Below are positions 58,841 through 64,000 of a DNA stretch of 64,000 nt, piece by piece. The DNA comes from Siphonodentalium dalli. Its lineage: Eukaryota; Mollusca; Scaphopoda; Gadilida; Siphonodentaliidae. Numbering within the stretch: the stretch's first letter is position 1; every line of letters begins with the position of its first letter. The stretch is from positions 189,168,369 to 189,232,368 of the forward strand of contig CP136061.1 in assembly GCA_032622095.1 (NCBI GenBank). The letters run 5' to 3'. Below the pieces are notes generated by a model. That model saw only the letters and a list, made by a program, of their open reading frames with translations. It had not been told where the DNA came from and ran no database searches. Position numbers and translations under genes: made by a program.

Positions 58841-59183
58841 TCTATCAATAAAGTGTCAAGGTCGCCGACACAAAAAGAAGGCCAACACAGTGATCTCTTT
58901 GTTTCTGAGCCGACAATAATTTAATGAAGAGAAACATGTTTACATAGTGATGGCTTATCATTCACTGAACAGCTGGTTGACATCACTGTTTCCCCAAGTT
59001 AGACACAAAGACTAAAACAACACGGTCTTTGTTTCTCATCCCGACACACATGGTGTCGTGTTTTTACAATGATTTCAACTCATTAGTGTAACAATGGTTC
59101 ACTATGATTTATTGTCGGGGTTTTATCAAAACATTTCTCAGTATAAAGGCTATTGGTTATCAGTGTACAGCATATCATTCATC

Positions 59184-59981
59184 ATGTCTTCAAAACGAAA
59201 ACGCAACGACCTTTCCTTGGCTGACAAGTACGAAGTTATTAAGCTTTTAGAGCAAAAATTCAGACAGAAATCGCAAAGAAGCTGCTCGGTACACCCACCC
59301 GACTCTGCGAAGGAGCTGACCAATATAAAGATCGCATTCCTTCCGCCAAATACAACCTCGATTATTCAGCCATGCGACCAGGGAATCATCGCCAACCTCA
59401 AACAGTTGTACAGAAAGCAAGTGGTCAGGAAGGTCATCGACATGATTGATACAGACACCAACTCAACAGCCAGTCAAATAACGAAGACTATCGACCTCCT
59501 GGAATCTATGCACATGCTGAATCGATGTTGGTCAGACGTGAAGCAGGAGACGATAGCCAATTGCTTCAGGAAGGGCGGCTTCCGAAAATCGGAAGACGAC
59601 AACCCGACAACCGTTGAAGACAAAGATCCATTGGAGGACATCACCATCCCCGATGGATATTCAAAAGAAGACATCCAGGAATTCATCACGACCGATGAAG
59701 TGGTAGATTGTTTCGGCAGCCCGTCCGATGAAGAGATAGCAAGTGAAATCCGACCCGCAGCTCCCGAATCTGACGACGATGACGCTGAATATACTGTTCC
59801 AATAATGCCCATGCAGATGACCGAGGGATTCAGTAACATGAGACAGTTTTTTGAAGAAAACGACGATGACGACACAATGGACTGGAATGCGCTGTACTAT
59901 TTGCAGAAACGTTTCCAGAAAATAGTTAGCAAGAGGCGACGACAGTGTGCTATAACCGAATTTGTAAACTGGATTCCGTAA
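59184..59981 (+). pseudogene. Tigger/pogo-type transposase remnant, internally deleted
   Basis: A 265-codon frame starting MSSKRKRNDLSLADKYEVIK, the first part of a CENP-B/psq-like DNA-binding domain, then jumping to IAFLPPNTTSIIQPCDQGII, the end of a pogo/Tigger DDE domain (the Asp of DQG is probably the third catalytic residue). Only about half the usual length is present; the rest of the DNA-binding region and the first two catalytic acids are missing. Shortly after KLLEQ the frame differs by one base from the one that would give a more typical helix, so a one-base loss was followed or compensated by a large deletion that restored the frame. An acidic tail follows, and AATAAA lies at 60044. 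It cannot be an active transposase. An upstream in-frame ATG at 59094 is less likely. A domesticated short protein is possible but unsupported. Confidence 0.82.
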
Positions 59982-60074
59982 ATGTGATTTATTAATGTTG
60001 TTGTTGTTGTAATTGTTGTTTTTATCATGTTCGTTTAAATTAAAATAAAGTATTAACCACAATTGCGTACTCAA

Positions 60075-60184
60075 TACATATCCATTCTGTAATGGAAATA
60101 ACAAGGAATGTGTTTGGTCTGGCCTCCCATACATATCCATTCTGTAATGGAAATAACAAGGAATGTGTTTGGTCTGGCCTCCCA
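60075..60184. repeat. Two exact 55-bp tandem units
   Basis: TACATATCCATTCTGTAATG to TGGTCTGGCCTCCCA is repeated twice with no visible difference and a third unit starts at 60185. Near identity implies a recent duplication. Confidence 0.92.
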
Positions 60185-60362
60185 TACATATTTATCTATA
60201 AAATTATGGGATGGGAAATTAAAAACAACACGTTCACAAAATGGGTTTTTTTCTTAATGTTTTTTTTGTGTGTGATAATGATGGTATGTAATCATTTTAT
60301 ACATGTAACAACAAATAAAGATGTTAATGAATCAGTTTATTGACATAATAGTAATTGGAAAC

Positions 60363-60449
60363 GGGCCCACTCGCCCCAGGGCCAGCTCGCCCCAGTCGAC
60401 CTGGGCCAGCTCGCCCCGAGCCAGCTCGCCCCGGGCCAGCTCGCCCCAA
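60363..60449. repeat. 15-bp GC-rich minisatellite GGGCCAGCTCGCCCC
   Basis: About five units (CCAGCTCGCCCC with GGG/GAG spacers, one containing GTCGACCT). It is much more GC-rich than its surroundings and is followed by a CT-rich run at 60488-60522. Confidence 0.88.
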
Positions 60450-60522
60450 GGGATAATGTCTTATTTAAGTTGTCGTTTTGCTTGCTTTCTCTCCCTCTCT
60501 TTCCTCTCCCTCTCTCTCTAAG

Positions 60523-61733
60523 CCAAAGGGTTGTCGAGAGATAGATTGGATAGTTGGGTAGCAGTGATAATTATTTATTGAATACGTGAATGAATATGTA
60601 AAAATACGACGACTAATATAACGGAATATGAATGAATGGATGATGAATTATTCTCCACAATCAGTTGGCCGCCGCTCCTCTCTATGCTTTGCTCTTAAGA
60701 TATAATCTAGCACATTTCTTCAGGAATGCACCTGTCGTCAGTTCTTGTGGATCTGCTGTGTAGGAATCCCATAGGTCACGGATCTTAAGCACTTAAGCAT
60801 TATATGATGTAATATGACGAAACAATGACTTAATTTCATTGGGAGTGACACGGAGAATGGTTGGCACTCGATTGGAAATGATTAAATTCCATTTCATTAA
60901 AATTCCATTGAGAAGTGACGAATCGACCCCACCAGAGCACACAATACAGATAATGTGATAAAACAAATACATAATTACATAGGATCCTTCCCCTGAATAT
61001 GTAACTTCTTACCACCCAAGGACTCCTGAATCAACTGTACAGTATGCACTTAATTTTGTTTTGTTAATCACGTGAATATGTTTTGTAATTTATATTTTGT
61101 TGAGTCGGACTTATATAGGTCTTCGGACCTGTTGTCTGGCTCTTTGCATATTTTATTTGCAATAAACCTATTTATACAAAAAAAATTCTTCCCCTGAGTG
61201 GCCGGAAGCAAAAATTTTCAAAAAAAGAATTTGAATGATGTCAGATAAATATTGCACTGCTTATATACGGTATGTGGTCGGCATATGAAAGTGATTATCT
61301 ATCACACTGAAGCCATCTCACCCTCTGAAGTGTGAGGTGTGATTAGTCGACTGGTTACTGTGTAAACAACCTGCTTCTATTGTTTTGATAGGATATGAAT
61401 GGGGACAATAACGGCTTCTAAGGGTTTCCCAAACTCCAGAGATAGTGAGATGAACTCAGAGAATAAGAGAAACTTTAATATCCAGATTGTGAAAACAGTT
61501 CATTATTGTTATTTATGAATTCGCCGGTTCGTCGTTCAAACCAACTAGTGTGATATACTGCATGGCTATTATCTTTGCTAACAAACGTGCCTAAAGTAAT
61601 CTAAATGTCAAAATTGATGGACATAACTCTGAAATATATCATAATCTGAACTTAAGAAATATAATATATCAATATATATTAACTTATTTACAACTTTAAT
61701 ACAAATGTAATACCCGGTGTAACACGTCATCTT
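60523..61733. other. Non-coding sequence with a possible element 3' end
   Basis: AT-rich. At 61110-61185 the phrase GGTCTTCGGACCTGTTGTC (small hairpin GGTC TTC GGACC) is followed by AATAAA at 61160 and an A run, as at the 3' end of a retroposed transcript. No coding frame was recognised. Confidence 0.4.
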
Positions 61734-63077
61734 CCCCCCCAGGATATCTTCCCCCCCGGGGGGGAAGATGTCCTAGGATATCTTCCCCCCCACCCTGGAT
61801 ATCTTCCCCCCCATGTACGACTAAAAACTAATTTCACTCATATGATATCGTTTGGTTCCGAAATGGCCAGAAAAATGTTTTTGGAGATTAAAAAAAAAAA
61901 TTATTAATTTTTTTTTTATTTTAAAAAAAAAAGTGACAAAATTAGTTTTTTCACGAATTTGATTGTCTGTTCATGAAATGACCAGAAAAATGTTTTTTTT
62001 TAATTCAAATTTTTTCTTTTCTTTCAAACGTCCAGGCTTGGATATTCCACCCCCCCCCCCCACCCCGCACCTACATGACAAAAAAATCATCTTATGGTTT
62101 TATCGCTTATTTTGCTTTATATAGTAATGAAACAGCGAGAAATTAGCTTCTCCAAGAGAAAGTTGTTTGAGTCAGGGTTTGGGGTGGGGGGGGGGGGTGG
62201 GGAGATGTCCAGGTCAGGATATCCCCACCCCCACCTAGCACCTACATGACAAATAAATCATTGTATGGATTTATTGCTTGTTTTGCTGTATATATTCATG
62301 AAACAGCGAGAAATTAACTTCTTCTGAGAAAAAGTTTTTTGAGTCAGGGTTTGGGGGGGGGGGGAGATGTCCAGGTCAGGATATCTTCCCCCCCCCCCCC
62401 CACCAGCACCTACATGACAAAAAAATAATCTTATGGTTTTCATCGCTCGTTTTGCTTTATATAGTCATGAAACGGAGAAATTAACTTCTTCTGAGAACAA
62501 CTTTTTTGAGTCAGGGTTTGGGGTGGGGGGGGGGGGAAAGATGTCCAGGTCAGGATATCTCCCCCCCCCCCCCCCCCCCCCCACCTAGCACCTACATGAC
62601 AACAAAATAATCTTATGGTTTTATTGCTTGTTTTGCTTTATATATTCATGAAACAGCGAGAAATTAACTTCTTCTGAGAAAAAGTTTTTTGAGTCAGGGT
62701 TTGGGGTGGGGGGAGATGTCCAGGTCAGGATATCTTCCCCCCCCCCCCCCCCCCCACCCAGCAACTACATGACAAAAAAATAATCTTATGGTTTTATCGC
62801 TCGTTTTGTTTCATATAGTCATGAAACAGCGAGAAATTAACTTCTTCTGAGAACAAGTTGTTTGAGTCAGGGTTTGGTGTGGGGGGGGAGATGTCCAGGT
62901 CAGGATATCTCCCCCCCCCCCCCACCCAGCACCTTCATGACAAAAAAATAATCTTATGGTTTTATCGCTTGTTTTGCTTTAAATAGTCATGAGACAGCGA
63001 GAATTAACTTCTTCTGAGAACAAGTTGTTTGAGTCAGGGTTTGGGGTGGGGGGGAAGATGTCCAGGTCAGGATATTT

Positions 63078-63111
<34 letters not shown>

Positions 63112-64000
63112 ACCCAGCACCTACATGACAAAAAAATAATCTTATGGTTTTATCGCTCGTTTTGCTTTATATAGTCATGAAACAGCGAGAAATAACTTCT
63201 TCTGAGAACAAGTTGTTTGAGTCAGGGTTTGGTGTGGGGGGGAAGATGTCCAGGTCAGGATATCTTCCCCCCCCCCCCCCCCACCCAGCACCTTCATGAC
63301 AAAAAAATAATCTTATGGTTTTATCGCTTGTTTTGCTTTATATAGTCATGAGACAGCGAGAAAATTAACTTCTTCTGAGAACAAGTTGTTTGAGTCAGGG
63401 TTTGGGGTGGGGGGGGGAAAATGTCCAGGTCAGGATATCTTCCCCCAACCCCCCACCCAGCACCTACATGACAAAAAAATAATCTTATGGTTTTATCGCT
63501 CGTTTTGCTTTATATAGTCATGAAACAGCGAGAAATTAACTTCTTCTGAGAACAAGTTTTTTGAGTCAGGGTTTGGGTGGGGGGGGAAATGTCCAGGTCA
63601 GGATATCATCCCCCCCCCCCCCCCACCCAGCACCTACATGACAAAAAAATAATCATGGTTTTATCGCTCGTTTTGCTTTAGTCATGAAACAGCGAGAAAT
63701 TAACTTCTTCTGACAACAAGTTGTTTGAGTCAGGGTTTGGGGTGGGGGGAAGATGTCCAGGTCAGGATATCTCCCCCCCCCCCCCCCCCACCCAGCACCT
63801 ACATGACAAAAAAATAATCTTATGGTTTTATCGCTTGTTTTGCTTTATATAGTCATGAAACAGCGAGAAAGATTATTTTAAGAAGTTAATTTCTCGCTGT
63901 TTCATGACTATATAAAGCAAAACAAGCGATAAAACCATAAGATTATTTTTTTTGTCATGTAGGTGCTGGGTGGGGGGGGGGGAAGATATCCTGACCTGGA
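61734..64000. repeat. Poly-G/poly-C tandem array, about ten 162-188 bp units
   Basis: The landmark GTCCAGGTCAGGATATC recurs at about 62207, 62369, 62543, 62718, 62893, 63060, 63248, 63423, 63591 and 63754. Each unit has a G run before and a C run after it (up to 33 C at 63079-63111), so unit length differs mainly by run length. Near 63872-63890 the array turns into its own reverse complement until the window ends. The first part (61734-61812) consists of short GATATCTTCCCCCC hairpins. Homopolymer lengths are probably uncertain in the assembly. Confidence 0.9.

Noticed and set aside
59474-60185. Minus-strand frames over the transposase remnant
   Set aside because: Antisense shadows of the Tigger frame and of the 55-bp tandem repeat.
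62258-63174. Poly-Pro or poly-Gly frames near the window end
   Set aside because: They come from poly-C/poly-G runs in the tandem array.
61734-64000. CRISPR-like array because of regular spacing
   Set aside because: The spacers are not unique; whole units are copies in a eukaryotic tandem repeat.

Overview
This is an intron-dominated piece of an animal nuclear genome, most likely a marine mollusc and probably a bivalve. The evidence is a spliced metazoan gene with GT-AG introns, AT-rich introns, and many copies of short non-autonomous repeats with a CCGT/CTGT microsatellite core. That core resembles the pearl and Helentron-associated (HINE/DINE-like) repeats known from bivalves. No bacterial features, rRNA, tRNA or CRISPR array are visible. 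The species cannot be named from this sequence.

One host gene is visible: an ortholog of the giant HECT E3 ubiquitin ligase HUWE1, on the + strand. Thirteen internal exons (7655-56151) carry 1863 coding nt, about 621 codons. Every exon-exon junction keeps a consistent reading phase. The exons encode the acidic Asp/Glu tract, the Arg/Gly/Pro segment ending in NPPVILQR, the conserved LLGPSAAAD block, the [18 protein letters not shown] block, a charged Lys/Glu helix, and a long Ser/Thr/Ala/Pro-rich linker. The N-terminal part (ARLD, UBA, WWE) and the C-terminal part (UBM repeats, HECT) lie outside the window. Less than 4 percent of the gene span is coding.

Layout. 1-2450: two arrays of a 191-bp repeat. 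2452-5758: two back-to-back hAT-type elements, the second invaded by another repeat. 7655-26535: exons 1-8, with HINE-like repeats and further TIR elements in the introns. 26536-47626: a 21-kb intron bracketed by 1-kb inverted repeats and filled with nested elements (HINE-like, TTAA-flanked, Harbinger-like, hairpins, minisatellites, and a 2.6-kb motif-rich TIR element). 47627-56151: exons 9-13, one intron almost entirely made of a hAT element with two nested insertions. 56152-64000: intron or downstream sequence with a repeat copy, a rearranged Tigger/pogo transposase remnant, a GC-rich minisatellite and a poly-G/poly-C array that reverses direction at its end.

The most notable points are as follows. 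(i) Inverted repeats start 87 bp after the donor and end 169 bp before the acceptor of the 21-kb intron, so pre-mRNA folding could bring the splice sites together. (ii) All of about 19 HINE-like 5' ends point the same way as HUWE1. (iii) At least six repeat families share one design: terminal hairpin, CCGT core, body repeats, inverted copy of the 5' end, second hairpin, and often a CTTGTT-like tail. (iv) A 2.6-kb TIR element repeats a precise 16-bp motif. (v) One nested insertion allows the empty site to be reconstructed at a T-tract.
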